A stretch of DNA of 64,000 nt from Stictocephala bisonia (lineage: Eukaryota > Arthropoda > Insecta > Hemiptera > Membracidae), in NCBI GenBank assembly GCA_035578905.1, contig JAQJVL010000147.1, positions 1,530,906 to 1,594,905 of the forward strand. The letters run 5' to 3'. The notes under the pieces were generated by a model. That model did not search any database and was not told where the DNA came from. It was given only the letters and a program-made list of their open reading frames with translations. The position numbers and the translations under genes were made by a program. Shown one piece after another: positions 10,264 through 22,928 of this stretch (position 1 is the first letter of the stretch; every line of letters starts with the position of its first letter).

Positions 10264-11593
10264 CTGCAACCATACAGCAAATTACAAATAAATGTTAAAG
10301 AACAATTTACGAAACTATTTCTAGTATAAGAACGTCTTTATTTCAGAACAGAAAATGGTAAACAGTAACAATAATAATGAAACAAAAACTACCAGATATA
10401 ACAGTGAGATAATATAAAGAGAGCTGAATTAAATATAACCAGAATATACACAAACTTAAGTATCATCCTTAATCTATACAAGATATTCAAAAAGCTCAGA
10501 ACTAATTACATACTTTATGAAAACACCATTGATTACAAAAAAATATTGTATTCTGATCTTCATAAAAATTCTCTAGTTTGAAATAGAACTTGGTTTACAT
10601 CCATTGGTTTGATTACTTTATATTCACAAAAGCAATCTCAACTTTATTTTCATCATGTAACAATTTCTAAATCATCTATAACTTGTGTCCCAAGGCAACC
10701 ACTACCATGAGAATTGAAATAAAACTTATCTGAATTATGAAATAATTTATTTTTTAATTTTCTCCCAACCTATCCTCTAATATTTGAGGATTGAAACCCC
10801 ATATCCTCAAAATTATAAAGTGTTTTCTCTGAACTAAGCAATTCTTGACAAATCTAATACTAATGTCTTGAATATTATATGAAAATAAAACATCAATTGA
10901 GGAATGAAATAAGATTTTATAAATGTGGCAGTACCGTAAATAATAGCGAAATTGTTTCCTCATCGTTCATTTCAGCACCTGCCGTTTTACCTCTTGTAAA
11001 ATGATTCATGAAATTATTTCAATTTTCCTTTGACAGGTTTCATAACTGCCAATTCCTTTTAAGGTTAAAAATCGTAGCGTCTTTTTCTTGAAAGCGGCTC
11101 TTCCTTCTTATTCGTAAGTGTTGAAGTCAATTTTCTCATTCCAACCTGCCCAATCATGCAAACATGGACCATTGAACTGTTTAAGATGTAACACTTGAAT
11201 TTCATCATGGTTCCTTTTGATTTATTAAGAATTTTGTTGTAGAACTAGATAAAATTCCTTGATAACTCTTCGCAACAGTGTTTTTTTTTTCTTTCCTTAA
11301 ACAACTAGTGTTTGATTAACTGGTCCTTATAATTTGTTATCAGAGCGTGGTGTTATGAAAATACTCATACATGCAATTTCTTGATAATATATTATTAAAG
11401 CCTTATTGGAACGTTTCTTATTTAACCTGTTAAATACCATTATCTTTAATTCAGAACCAATTATGTTATTCCAGAAAAAAAGATGCCAAAAACACCAATG
11501 ATATAAACTAAAGAATACATAGATATAACAGACAGAAAGGTATAAAAAGTAAGCTCTACATATCACCAGAATACAGAGTAGAATACAACATAC
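10264..11593. other. Intron (1.3 kb), nothing recognised
   Basis: A phase-1 intron with AT-rich sequence and short chance ORFs only. Confidence 0.6.
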
Positions 11594-11710
11594 CTTTGAT
11601 GAGATGTGTTGTTTTATACATAGTCACTGGATCATCCAACAGATCTGCTGTTTGGCTTATAACAGTGTGATGAGTTCCTAGGATCAGGATTAGTTGCTGG
11701 GTCTCTTTTA
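11594..11710 (-). CDS. sev: sevenless/ROS1 exon: FN3-propeller linker and first blade strand
   Basis: This is a 117-nt exon (residues 277-315) with phase-1 introns on both sides. The acceptor is TTTTGCAG and the donor ATCAAAG|GTATGTTG. The peptide begins VKETQQLILILGTHHTVI and ends YKTTHLIKG. QQLILILGTHHTV is the first strand of the propeller after the FN3 region, comparable to the short hydrophobic strand that opens this domain in ROS1. The frame joins PPHSQ from the previous exon and VAVHVRREL on the next without a gap. It looks constitutive: a symmetric phase-1 exon, but one that contributes a needed propeller strand. Confidence 0.9.
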
Positions 11711-11929
11711 CTGCAAAACAATGATGAACAGTAAATAACAATTAGGATACAATCTACATTGTAACAACAATTACATTCCCCATCTTCAAATTTATTATAT
11801 CTGTGTGTCTGTATAAAATATAATTGCCCATTAGTTATTAATCCCTTGGCAGTATTTACATTTTTTTCTAACAAAATTCACTCACCAGTTCACTCAGGCC
11901 TGTGAATGAACTTTATTCAACAAGTGAAG

Positions 11930-12017
11930 TACCGACCGTTGGCTCAGTGGGGATTCAGACCTCGGAACTTGCCCTCCGCATTCTGAAGCCTTAGCCACTG
12001 AGCCACCAAGCCCAGCA
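11930..12017 (-). mobile_element. tRNA-derived SINE head
   Basis: On the minus strand there is a polymerase III box A (TGGCTCAGTGGCTAAGG, about 12006-11990). About 30 bp further is a box B-like GAGGTCTGAATCCCC (11963-11949). The acceptor stem does not pair, so it is not a working tRNA gene. The sequence CCACTGAGCCAAC follows box B and makes an inverted match to box A. The body and tail probably continue to about 11870. Confidence 0.6.
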
Positions 12018-13261
12018 TGAGCTGAACTTTGCATGAGGAATTACGGTCACTCACTTCAGTGGACTTTATGGACATCCTAAATAATTTGTCTTTGCTGTGG
12101 TTTTATCATCGTATTTTTTTTGTTAAATAGTTTGTGTATATTTTTAGTTTATTAATATACATCGTTTTAAATCCTAATCTAAGTGCATGTGAATGGAAGA
12201 GCAGAGATTACGCTATTGATAGATGTAATAGTGATGCCCTCAAAGGTGAAAATCATTTACGACAAAGCGTAGGTCAAACCCATATGGTTTTTAGTACTCA
12301 TAGCTTCTGTAAATTCAGTGAGGAATAAAAATTGTCAAATCTATTTATTGGTTTAATCTATATAAGATAATTTTTGTCTAAATTACATAGTACTGAATAT
12401 TTTATTATTATGCCTTGAGTGTTTTTTAACTTATTCTAATATTTAAAAACATATATGACAACATATTACACATGACTTGAATTGAAGCCTTTAACTGCAT
12501 TATTGTTGACACAAAAATGTCTCATTCCGGCCACAAGAAATTTGTGTTGTTTTCACATTCTGGTTTTTGTGATATTTTCCGAATGTTTCCCCAACTGTTT
12601 GCAAACATTTATGCGTGTTTCTGGGACCAAGAAACAGTGTTTTCTGAACCAAATAGAAAACACGCAAATATATTTCTGTCTAGAGAACAAAATTAGAACG
12701 GAATAGGAAGCTTGAACAAGTCATCAGGCGTCAGCAGTGCTTCCAGTCGTCTAGCAAACAAGTGTGCAGTAACGGTCATTGTTTTTGTCCTCAACTGTTC
12801 AAGATGTCTACTACTGCATGGAACCAGGAACAAATTTCAAATTAAATAGAATTGTTTCATTGCCATAGTTTTGTGGGACATAACTTGTTCAAGTTATAAT
12901 AAAAGGGATAAAAAACACGACGCCCTAAAGGAAATCACGCTCGTTTTTTTTACATGTGCATTGACAAAATAGACAAAAAATTAAAGTTTAAAAAGTACCA
13001 TTTAGACGCGAACACAAGGCATTGTGTGAAAAAAAGTGGTAGTTGGTCCAAAGAACGTCTTTTTCAGCCCAAATCTCAGGAAACACTGTCCTGCTGATGT
13101 GGACACAAATTAATGACAAACATTTATTTTTCTCTGATGTTTCGAAACAGTTTGCAAACATTGTTCCCAAGTGGGGACTAGACTTGATGCATACTATCCA
13201 TATAGTTTCACTTTGTTTTATTACCTTCTGCAGAGAGATAGTAACTGCACTGAAACTTAAA
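12018..13261. other. Intron, nothing recognised
   Basis: AT-rich intron between the SINE head and the 89-bp duplication. The phrase CTGTTTGCAAACATT recurs (about 12595 and 13150), suggesting an old decayed repeat, but no ends or coding could be defined. Confidence 0.45.
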
Positions 13262-13440
13262 AACATAAATTTCAGAACTCAAGAGTACAAAGCAGAAGAA
13301 AGGCAAAGTAATTAAATTAACTCATTTAATAATAATTCAAAGAAAGGAAAAACATCAATTTCAGAACTCAAGAGTACAAAGCAGAAGAAAGGCAAAGTAA
13401 TTAAGTGAACTCATTTAATAACAATTCAAAGAAAGGAAAA
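13262..13440. repeat. Two-copy 89-bp tandem duplication
   Basis: The segment beginning TTTCAGAACTCAAGAGTACA occurs at 13270 and again 89 bp later with only a few differences. It lies in the intron between the exons at 11710 and 14015. Confidence 0.9.
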
Positions 13441-14014
13441 TAATTGATGCCTTGGTTAACCAATTTGATTATAATGCTTCTTGAGATAACGTTTTCCCCT
13501 GGGACATCTTAAAACACTTTATTTCTGGCTTTTCATGGTAAAATTGTGAGATTTTTAAAATCTTATTAAAAGAGACGGCTTCTTATACTAATTTAGAATT
13601 TTCCTGTCAAATCTATTTTACTGAAATAAGAACGACAATTCTTTATGAAAATACAATATACTATGTTTTCCATTAAAAAACCTTTTCAACAATTAAATTC
13701 CCTGTACCACATTCATCTGCATTGGTGCAGTTTATGAACAAAATAAAAATAAAATTGACTCTCATCTGTTCCTGACCATCGTGGTCGACTCCAAGTTGTA
13801 AATCATCTCATGACGTAACTCATAAATCATAGTATGTGTCAGTAGATTGCCTGAAAATAAGTATTAATTTTAATATTATTTTAGAGTCGTGTTAAGATGT
13901 CTTTATCTTTGGCTGTAAGAAGCGCCAACTAACCAATTACTTGGTTGATAAAGGCATTCCTTCATCAAAAACTCTTTTGATTGTAATATTTTACAATTTG
14001 TCTTCAGAACCCAC

Positions 14015-14162
14015 CTTGGGAATGTGGCGGTGTAGTTACAAGGGCTGTGGCTGCTGGTCCCAGGCCTGCAGCATTTCGCATTGATACAGAAACTGAATAG
14101 TTTCGATAAGCTACTAAGTTTTGAAACATGTAGAAATCTTTATTTTCTGATGCTGGAATATC
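14015..14162 (-). CDS. sev: sevenless/ROS1 exon: second half of second FN3 domain
   Basis: This is a 148-nt exon (residues 228-276), phase 0 in and phase 1 out. The acceptor is TTGTTTAG and the donor CCCAAG|GTGGGT. The peptide contains DIPASENKDFYMFQNL, then YRNYSVSVSMRNAAGLGP. This is a classical FN3 F-G strand region: a Tyr-x-Val-x-Val core and an N-x-A-G-x-G-P loop. It completes the domain begun on the exon at 22261-22022. The open frame is too short to stand out by length alone; it was found by reading the sequence next to the splice signals. Confidence 0.93.
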
Positions 14163-14247
14163 CTAAACAATAAGAATATAATCATAATAAAATACTAACA
14201 AAAAGATTCATGTGATAAAAGAATTTTTCAAAACATTTAGGGCATTC

Positions 14248-15379
14248 TTAACCCTTTGGATCCCAGGACAAAAAAATATTTTTTGTGCAAAAAATCCCAG
14301 ACCAGTTTTTCAAAAACTGTGCGAAGAATCCCAGGCCAAAAATGACAAAAATACAAGCATTTGGGAAAATATTCATAAATCCTCTATTACACATGCTATA
14401 TTAAAGTTTTTTATACTAAAATGTTTTTTACAATATTATCTAGCCAAAACAATGTACAAAAGCCATTACATGTTGACATTTTTTTGTATATGTATATACA
14501 TTTTTAAAAAATTAATTTTTTTCAAAATTTTTTTAAAGTTTATCATCATGTTATGGGCAGAAGGAAAACAAATTATCCGTGGGCAGTATTTTTATTTTGT
14601 TCCAAATATATTTTTGTATACTGTAACAAAATTTGATACTGATATGTATCATACAAGCTGAAAAAAAAGTTTTACTGTAATAAGTAGAAGTTATAAAAAA
14701 TTAACGTAATGTCCTGATTTGTAAAAACCGGAGCACTACTACGTCCACTGTCATCAGGATAATACGTGGGGTCCTCATCACTGTCGTCGTCAAATATAGC
14801 TGATGAATCAGAAAATAGTTCTTCATCAGATAGATCGTAATTTAGCTACCTATCACCTTCACTTCATCTATCGGCGATGTTTTCACGATCCATTTCGACA
14901 AAACACTAGCTTACTAAGTGAAACAAAACTATAAACTTAACTATTTACACTAAAAATTTGAAAAACAACGCATAATAACACAAACAAACTATCCATTACA
15001 CTAAACACAAAGTAAACAGCGTAACATAACCATACAGTAGCGATTGAGTAGTAAACAGTGACCGCAACAATCGCGCGCCAAAAGTCAGCTGAGCGCCTCG
15101 TGTTTGCTCAGTGGAGAATAAAAACAAGACATATACGGTTCGTAATTTTTTTGTGAAATTAGTATATTTGACTTCGATGTATACTCTAATACCAATACTA
15201 GTCGAAGTCCGCGGGAAAAAACCCGTGGAAATTTAATATTTAAATTGACACGTGGCGACGATGAGATCGTCGCCTGGGATTTTTCGACAGTTTTTCGGCG
15301 ACGATGTCATCGTCGCCTGGGATTCTTAGTACAAACTTCTGGCGACGATGTCATCGTCGCCTGGGATCCAAAGGGTTAA
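14248..15379. mobile_element. piggyBac-like element with transposase N-terminal relic
   Basis: TTAA occurs at both ends (14248-14251, 15376-15379). The inverted termini CCCTTTGGATCCCAGG are perfect over 16 bp. The right end carries three palindromic copies of GGCGACGATGTCATCGTCGC or a close variant. The interior encodes, on the minus strand, a damaged acidic N-terminus like that of piggyBac transposases. About 1.1 kb in total; the catalytic region is deleted. Confidence 0.85.
14706..14893 (-). pseudogene. piggyBac transposase N-terminal fragment
   Basis: ATG at 14893 opens MDRENIADR, stop, then after another stop LNYDLSDEELFSDSSAIF and DDDSDEDPTYYPDDSG. An Asp/Glu/Ser-rich segment followed by P-x-Y-x-P is typical of the disordered N-terminus of piggyBac-family transposases. 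Two in-frame stops and the missing DDE core show it is dead. It supports the assignment of the surrounding TTAA element. Confidence 0.6.
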
Positions 15380-18300
15380 TATACAATTAGACAGGAAAAG
15401 CAGGCTTATCATAGTTAAAGGCCCACTTCCAAAATGGACACAAAAAAAGAGCATTAGTGATGAAATTTTGTGTGATCGCAAATCACTTCATAAACAGTAA
15501 AAATAAGAGATTAATCCCATATACCTTATGTTGATAAAGTAACTTGTTATCTAAAATGTCATCCTTTTTTTTTTTATTTTGGAAATGGACTTGAAATTAA
15601 GGTAAACCTGTTTTTCCTGTCAAATATCCAATAAAAATCTAGTAATTCCTTATTTTGTTTACAATTAATAAACATTAATTTCCATCCAATGAAGTTATTC
15701 AAAGGTGAATTGTTGATTTTTTATTTTTTATTTACAAGGTTTGTCTATCAATATTTTTATTTTTAGTTCTCTTTGACACACTTTAATTAATTGGTTGTGA
15801 ATGAATGTAAAAACTGAAAAGTTTAAGTTGATAAACAACAAGTATAGGCAACGTGTTATTTATAAAATGTCATTAAAATTCAATAGCTTTGGAAAGTTGA
15901 AATAAAATGTTATACTTCTGAAAAACTGCCACTTGCAAGAGATTAAATCAATTTGGTGTGAAAGGTTGTACAATGAACCAATTTCTTTCAAACCCCTTCT
16001 TTTATGGTAAAATCAATATGTTTTATATGGCCAATAAGTTATTCGATAAAAGTGAAAATAACTGACAATGAGTCAATACTCTCTCAACTTTGTTATTGAA
16101 CAATTAATTTTAAAAGAGACGCTAGTTACTTTAGTTTATGTTGTGTGTCACCAAAATTTAAATCATAATTTTTCAAAAAATTCCAGGAAATTGAAACTCA
16201 GTATATCTGTTCATGAGCAAGAAATTATCTTATGTGAGAGTGAACAAAAAGGTTGTTGGTGTATTTACTTAAGTAAGTTTGTAAATGGGCGGGTTGATAG
16301 TGTCTTATATATGTGGAGGATGGGATTTGCTGACTCCTTTCTCGTGTGGGAGATGGGATAGATAATAGTTTACTTGCATATGTGGGTATGATGGTTAACA
16401 ATATCGTATGTATATGGATGGGATGGGATAGTTCAAAACACTTAACTGTGACGATGGATAGAAAAGTCGACGTTTTATGTGTATAGGTATATGGGAAAGC
16501 TGACATTAACAAAATACATATACACATTTACAACTGACAATATGTAAGTGGAAAAGTAAACAACACTTTGGCGTTAGCAAGTAGCAGCCAGTGATACAAT
16601 GAAAGAGGTTTCTTGAGGGATATTAATGTAGGTGAGTGTTAATATTGTGGTTATCAAAGTTTATAAAAAATTCACACTACCACACGTTTGTAATCAGAGA
16701 AGGTTATACAAACTGTTTTTTTTTTTTTTTTTTGGACTAGAGAACTATTTATGAAAATTTAATTTTTAAATTGTAATTAATCTAGCTAAAAACTAAGTCG
16801 ATAATAACTATAACTGTGTACGCACATTAATTATTTTCTTTGAAGCTAAAGTTGAACACAAGACCAACGCAAAACTTAAATAAAACACTAATTTTCTATT
16901 AGAGAACACTTTTGAATTATTCAGCACTCAGTGATCTGCCACAGTGGTGGTAGAATCAAACATCTTAAATGTGTGAGGGTTAGTAGGGAAGTTAACTCAA
17001 TTTACATATTGATAGACCATGTTTTATATCTATCAAAGTAACCTAATAGATGAGACCTATTGATGAGGAGGTCAATAACGTTATAAATATGTAGTCATTA
17101 ATTTTATATGTTCATACATGTAATAGACATGAATTTGATTGTAGCTTTTCACACTTGATAAATATTTTTAAACTCCCCTTGAATATTCTTCTATAACCTT
17201 TCAAGAAAAGGGGATATTGAAAAACAAACCTTGTACAATAACTTAAAAAAGCACCTCTTGAACTCTCATAAAAATTTGTATTTAATTTTAAAACAATAAA
17301 TGAGTTCTTTATTTAAATTTATATATTTCTTCTTCTATACACACTGATAAAATAAATAAAGTATAAAATAACTAATGTTATATTAGTCTTAGTAATTTTA
17401 CAACACAAATCATGCAAATTGATTAAGTGGTTAGTTTTTAAATATTCCAAAAGTAAATTTTGTTTTCTTTCCAACTGAAGAACATGATACATTTCTTCAA
17501 TAATTGTTTTGTGATTTATTGTGAATTGAAGTTTATTCACAATATTATTAATCTTAAATTCAATTCAAATTTCTATATTCTGTAATAAATAAATAAAATT
17601 CAAATGATCTGCAACATGTCTAAACTGATTTGACCTAATAAAATGTTAAAAGCAAACAGACTATTAATATTACTTCACTTCTATTAAATTAAAAAAAACA
17701 CACAATCTGATAATTTTGTCACAATATACAATAAATTATAATTTCTTTAATTTGATATTTAAAAGATCATCATCCTCGCACGGACCACTTATCCTTGAAC
17801 TTTGCTAGAAGAAGTCTTTCTGCATACAGAATAAATGGATCACTACATTTGATCCAGATAGTCACAAGTCCAACTGTACTTACTCTATATATTCGTGTGC
17901 GTTTGTCAAAAATTGTTAATAAATCATTTTATGACTATTCAAACAAATGATAAACAACTGGTTCCTTCTGCAATCTCTCTGCAAGCCTCCATCCTACGTA
18001 GTTACAACCTTTCGCAAGCTTTCTTCTCCTCCTACTTTCCTCTTGCACAGTTCTTAATGCCCCCACAAAAGTATAATCATATTTTTTATAAAAATATATT
18101 TGGGGATAGAAGATGAGGGGAGTTTGGTATAGAATTAACTCAATGTCTTTTGGCATGAGTCACACAGATAATAAACTGATGACAGTGATCTAGTTTTTTT
18201 TTTTTTTTTTTTCATGCAGGTTAGTAAGTGTACCACCGCCAAGTCTGTGGTTATAAAAATACTACTATACAATAGCTTTATGATGACAAAAGTCAAATGG

Positions 18301-20674
18301 TTTCTCATATTACTGTAGATTTTTAATTTTTAGTCAAATAAAGCTGTAAGTGTTTAAACAAGATATGTCGTTGAAAAGGTGTTAGGTAAATTAGCTAGAA
18401 TAGCAAAACACTTAACCTAATTAACCATATTAAGTTACAGTCAGATGTATTACAAGGTTTACATTTGCATGCAGGTTCCCAAAACAATTAGAAAAGGTAA
18501 AAGCAATACACTATTCTACAACAAAAGTATATGAATAACATTCTGTTAGTAAGTGATACTACCAATGCTGCAGAATCAAAAAGTTGCTGTTCTCATTGCA
18601 GATTGGGTTATATTGAAAACCATAGTTTGTTATTTTTCATATATCCAAAACAGAAGAGCCCATGAGGGCTATAGCCTAAAATGTATATACAGGTACAATA
18701 CAAATGTTTAATTCTAACCTCTTTGAAAATCATAAGGAGTGAAATTGGAACTGCAACTGGTCTGGGTATATCAATTGTAAATAAACGTAGATTAACTCAT
18801 TTGTGTCCGGTGATATATGAGTACGTAAACCGCTATCGATTTGGCATCAGTGGTGACAGAGTGATACTTCAGAATGCTGAAGACGCCTGCAAACAGCTGA
18901 CTTTCCACATAACATTCCTCGTTATTGCCCTTTTACCGCCTAAACTACAATACTTTTGCCAATCAAACAATACGTTTTAATGTTTATTTCACTTGTGATA
19001 TTTTTACTGTCTCTCTCTCTCAAATAATTATATGTAGTACAGCTTTACTGTGGACATAAAAATAACCTTATTAGGTGAGGGAAATACAAAATAGTTTTTA
19101 TATTATAACATAGCTATAATTTAGTAATTTCAATTTTTTTCAAAAACAGAAAATATATAATAGTTGGTTGTATTCCATACATATAAATTATTTAATATAC
19201 AATCAACTATAGGCTTCATTTATTAGATATAGCTATTATTAGATATATTTATAAATATAGATATTTATTTCAATTAAATACATTATTTTACTGTATAAAA
19301 TAAACATTCATTTTATATGTATACAAATGTATTTAATTAAATACATGCATATTTTAGAAGAGGAAATATAGTAATTTTCTGAAACAACATAAAGTAATAG
19401 TTACAGAAGTCAATTTAATAATTTTGTTTTTTTTTTAAATTGTTCTGGTGATCGTATATAGTAGTTTTATTATTGGAGGATGTGAATGGATTTAGTATTA
19501 ATATGACAGAATAAGCCGGGCTTGACTTTTACATTAATTAAGAGTCTGCCATACCTTCGACATAATGGATTTGATCCTCTATAAAGTCTTTATGTTAAAT
19601 TCAAATAAACACTACAGCGCATATTTAAATGTAAGTGTAACACGTCTGTAAATGAAGTAATGTTCAACTGCAAAACGTGGGCGTTAGCTACTGATAAACA
19701 CGCTGCCTGCTGGCCAAGAAGGGAAGAGAACATTAACTGCCAACATTATTCAACTCACATAATAGTTTGGGGACAGAAGGACAGACAACAACGGGCCTAC
19801 TAACAACGGACGGAGTAACAAGTATTTCCAAAGTTAAGGCTCAACTTCGATAAAATTATTAACTGGAGAACACTGTTTTGATAAATCTGAGACTGTCAAC
19901 AGAATAAACTACTTCTTTATCCATAATACTGGTTATGGTCGGCTTCAATTTATTAATTGTCACAGAGCTTTGATCATTTCTCTCCAGTATTAAAAATACC
20001 TTGCCAAATAGACATTAAAAAGCTTTCTTGAGTTTCGATTTGCTGACACTACTCAATATGAAGTCATTATCAGAGCAGGCCATAACTAATCCAAAGAGAT
20101 GCGATTCCTGTTGGAAACTGCAATTAATTGCACTCGATCAAAAATGCTGAAAATAGCAATGAAAGGAAAATCAGCTGATATACTAAATAATGTAAGTTCT
20201 CTGAATCTAAAACCAAAACAATAATAAACGTTTACACTGATCATAAATGGCTAGTATGCACAATTTTCGGTACAAAATTAAAATGCATATCCAGTGTTGC
20301 AGTTCCAAGAGATTATTATGAGAATTTTCAATTTTCAATAGATAATTGTTCTCATTAAAGTTAGAATCAAATCCTGGATATATTGTGTTACATAAAAGGC
20401 TCTTATAAGAAATTTACAGTGGGAACCAAAGCTTTTGTTTGATAGGAACAAACTTCTATTTCTGTGGTTTAAAACAACAAACGTAAAAGCTCTGAGAGCT
20501 TAAAAAATATCATACTTTCTTGAATATCTTCTTAAAACTAAGTCTTAACATACTAAGCAATCTATAAGACCAATCAAATAGGAGTTTTAAGTCCAAGGGT
20601 AGAAGTGGTTAAACCCCTGAGGGGATATAAATTAGGGGAAAACTTAGGCAAAATGTAGAGTAATTATGTCTAGA
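15380..20674. other. Large intronic stretch, nothing recognised
   Basis: AT-rich part of the 7.9-kb intron between the FN3 exons at 14162 and 22022. Only homopolymer T runs (near 16720 and 18195) and short chance ORFs are visible. TTAACTCATTTGTGTCCGG at 18795 resembles a lone piggyBac-type end, but no partner was found. Confidence 0.5.
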
Positions 20675-21264
20675 GGCCTAAATTACGTAACGGTAAAATC
20701 GGGCTTTTCAGATCCCCCTCCCCGAGTAACCTTAATACTTAACCCCCTCAAAAATTACAGAATGCTGTCACCAACCTACCCTCATTTTTTTCATCCACTT
20801 TCTGCATATTTTTACTTATGATAAAGTCATTGTTTAGACTTTCTTCTTACATTTGTTTTCTAATAGGGATAGAATATATTAGTTTTTATTCAAAGTTTGT
20901 TTCAACAAATGCTGATGTTTATTAATTATCAATTCTTGACGGTATGTATTTTTTGTGATGGTGTTCATTACTTATTTATTTTAAATAGCTACACATCACA
21001 TAGGTTTTTAAAAAAATGTTATATTTCGGCTATACAGTCTGAAGCCATTTTCAAAACATGTTGTTAAATTTTTGAAAATGGCTTCAGACTGTATAGCCGA
21101 ATTATAACATTTTTTAAAAAAACTATGTGATGTGTAGCTATTTAAAATAAATCAGTTTAATAATTATGTGACGCTGCATAGAACCTCCGGTTCCTTTTCT
21201 GTAACGGTGCATAATGCCGAAAACCCCCCTCCCCCTTCGGCCATAACGTAATTTGGGGACGGCC
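20675..21264. mobile_element. TIR element of the GGCCGTCC...AAATTACGT family, copy 1
   Basis: The left end GGCCTAAATTACGTAACGG and the right end, inverted, GGCCGTCCCCAAATTACGTT form terminal inverted repeats. Shared internal blocks such as CCCCCTCAAAAATTACAGAA and TTTGTTTTCTAA match, inverted, the element at 39578-39961. That copy lacks the long palindrome at 20976-21153, so the palindrome is probably a nested insertion here. Confidence 0.6.
20976..21153. repeat. Long hairpin nested in the TIR element
   Basis: Two arms of about 80 bp read ATTTTAAATAGCTACACATC ... GGCTTCAGACTGTATAGCCG in opposite directions around a loop of about 15 bp (near CATGTTGTTAAATTT). They are almost perfectly complementary, differing by a few bases and one or two small gaps. 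No coding. Confidence 0.9.
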
Positions 21265-22021
21265 TTTTAACAGCTATCAGATTCAACCTCGATGCTGGAT
21301 TAGATTTAAATATTTTCAGATTTGCTTTTTGCCAATTGTTCTTTTCTGAATTTTGAGATATTTTGTTATTCTATTGTTCTTTTTCAGGGGATCAAATGCT
21401 CGTAAAATCAAATTGGTAATGCAAAACTCAAAAAACAATTCTTATTTAGCCATTAATTTACAAGTTTTTCTCTATTCAAAAACAATCAGTAACCTAAATA
21501 TAAGAATGTAAGATATGAACCCCTAAAAAATAAATATTTAACTTCATTACGTATGCACTTTACTACAACTTTACAGAGAAGACAATTTTTTTTTTTTTTG
21601 TATTATAGTCAACATTTTACTTTTATTTTTCTCAATAACTTTCTTGATTGTAAACGTTTTCTGACTAAGATTATCATTCATTTATAGTTTATTATCTTTT
21701 TACACAATATAATGCCAATATAAGTTTTCCCCTCAATATTCTAATATGTTTTCAATTTGAAGAAAATTAAATGTTGTTATAAATTATTTGTTCATTTCAT
21801 AATTAAGTTTTTTAAGTTCATAAATAGGGTTTTTATTAGATAATAATGTTCTGTAAAATGTTTATAAGCCAAAAGCTGCTTTTGCAAAGCAATATATTTC
21901 TTAGCTCAAAACTTAAAATGTTTGCATTCCACAAGCTTTTTATATAATACAATGCTAAAAAGCATTAAAAGGAGTAGTGGAAGAAAAGAATTGCATTTAA
22001 AGTATATTATGCGAGGGTTAC
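21265..22021. other. Intron, nothing recognised
   Basis: AT-rich intron leading to the donor of the exon at 22022. A run of T occurs near 21588. Confidence 0.6.
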
Positions 22022-22261
22022 CTTTAGGGCTGTATAGCCCGTGGGCAACTCATTGATCTGCAACACGTAAGAGAGGATAGGACCGTTGGGGAAAGGACCA
22101 GGCTCCCAGGATACAGACACCCGAGTAGGATCAGCAGCAGTGGTCCTCACAATGTTGGGAGGAGAGGAGGGGGCACCGCCAGGCAAGGTGCTGATGACCA
22201 AGCTGGGCTCCGAGACGATGGGCTCGCTATGATGTGGCGACAGCAGCAGAGTTATCCGAAA
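22022..22261 (-). CDS. sev: sevenless/ROS1 exon: end of first FN3 and start of second FN3
   Basis: This is a 240-nt exon (80 codons, residues 148-227) with phase-0 introns on both sides. The acceptor is TTTATTTCAG and the donor CTAAAG|GTAACC. It starts FRITLLLSPHHSEPIVSEPS, the G-strand end of FN3 domain 1. It continues GGAPSSPPNIVRTTAADPT, then VSVSWEPGPFPNGPILSY, the A-C strands of FN3 domain 2. The P-x-x-P-x-N-I start and the SW-x-P-x-x-x-N-G-P-I-L-x-Y core are textbook FN3. Local G+C is higher than in the surrounding intron, as expected for a conserved exon. Its acceptor is the 3' partner for whichever donor is used in the tandem array at 24.2-25.35 kb. Confidence 0.95.
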
Positions 22262-22928
22262 CTGAAATAAAAATAAATATAAGTCAGTATTTCTTCAGTT
22301 TTATTGAAATGTTTTAACCCTCAAAGTGCTAACGACTTGGAGCAAGCCTTTCAAGTCCTTTATATGGCGGTAATGGATCGGAGCGAGCCGATTGCTAAAC
22401 ACGCTCTAGATTGGTTATGTACCAGTCAAAAATTCTTTAGTTTTGTATAATATCAAAAGGAAGAGTTGTTTTTCTGGTTTCTCTCAATTCAGAACATGTT
22501 CCAAGCAAAACCAAAGTGATGACGTAATAGTTAAGTCAGCTGACTGTTCACAGAATGTCTATGTGTACTTAAAGGGATTTCTTGAAAATAAAAAAAATGT
22601 CATATTAAACACTAACTGTTGCATATTTTTGTGTTCATGAATATATTGTTCCCAATTTGTATATTTTGGAATTTGTATATGATTCTGTGGTGACTATCTA
22701 AAAAAAAAACCACACAAATAAAAAATAAAACTTCTCCACGTTTATATAAGTGATTCTTCAAGACCATTATTATTCTGCGATGTTATATATTTTATTTCAT
22801 TTCATTCTAAATATTATTGTGAACAGTTGGATGTACAATAAGTTGTATTTATTGTTTATATTAGTATTGCTTAGCAAGAGTTTTCAGCCCAGCACATGTT
22901 GAGTTACATTTGTGTTCATGATTGTCTG

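Noticed and set aside
11930..12017. Functional tRNA gene on the minus strand
   Set aside because: Box A and box B are present, but the acceptor and anticodon stems do not pair; better explained as a SINE head.
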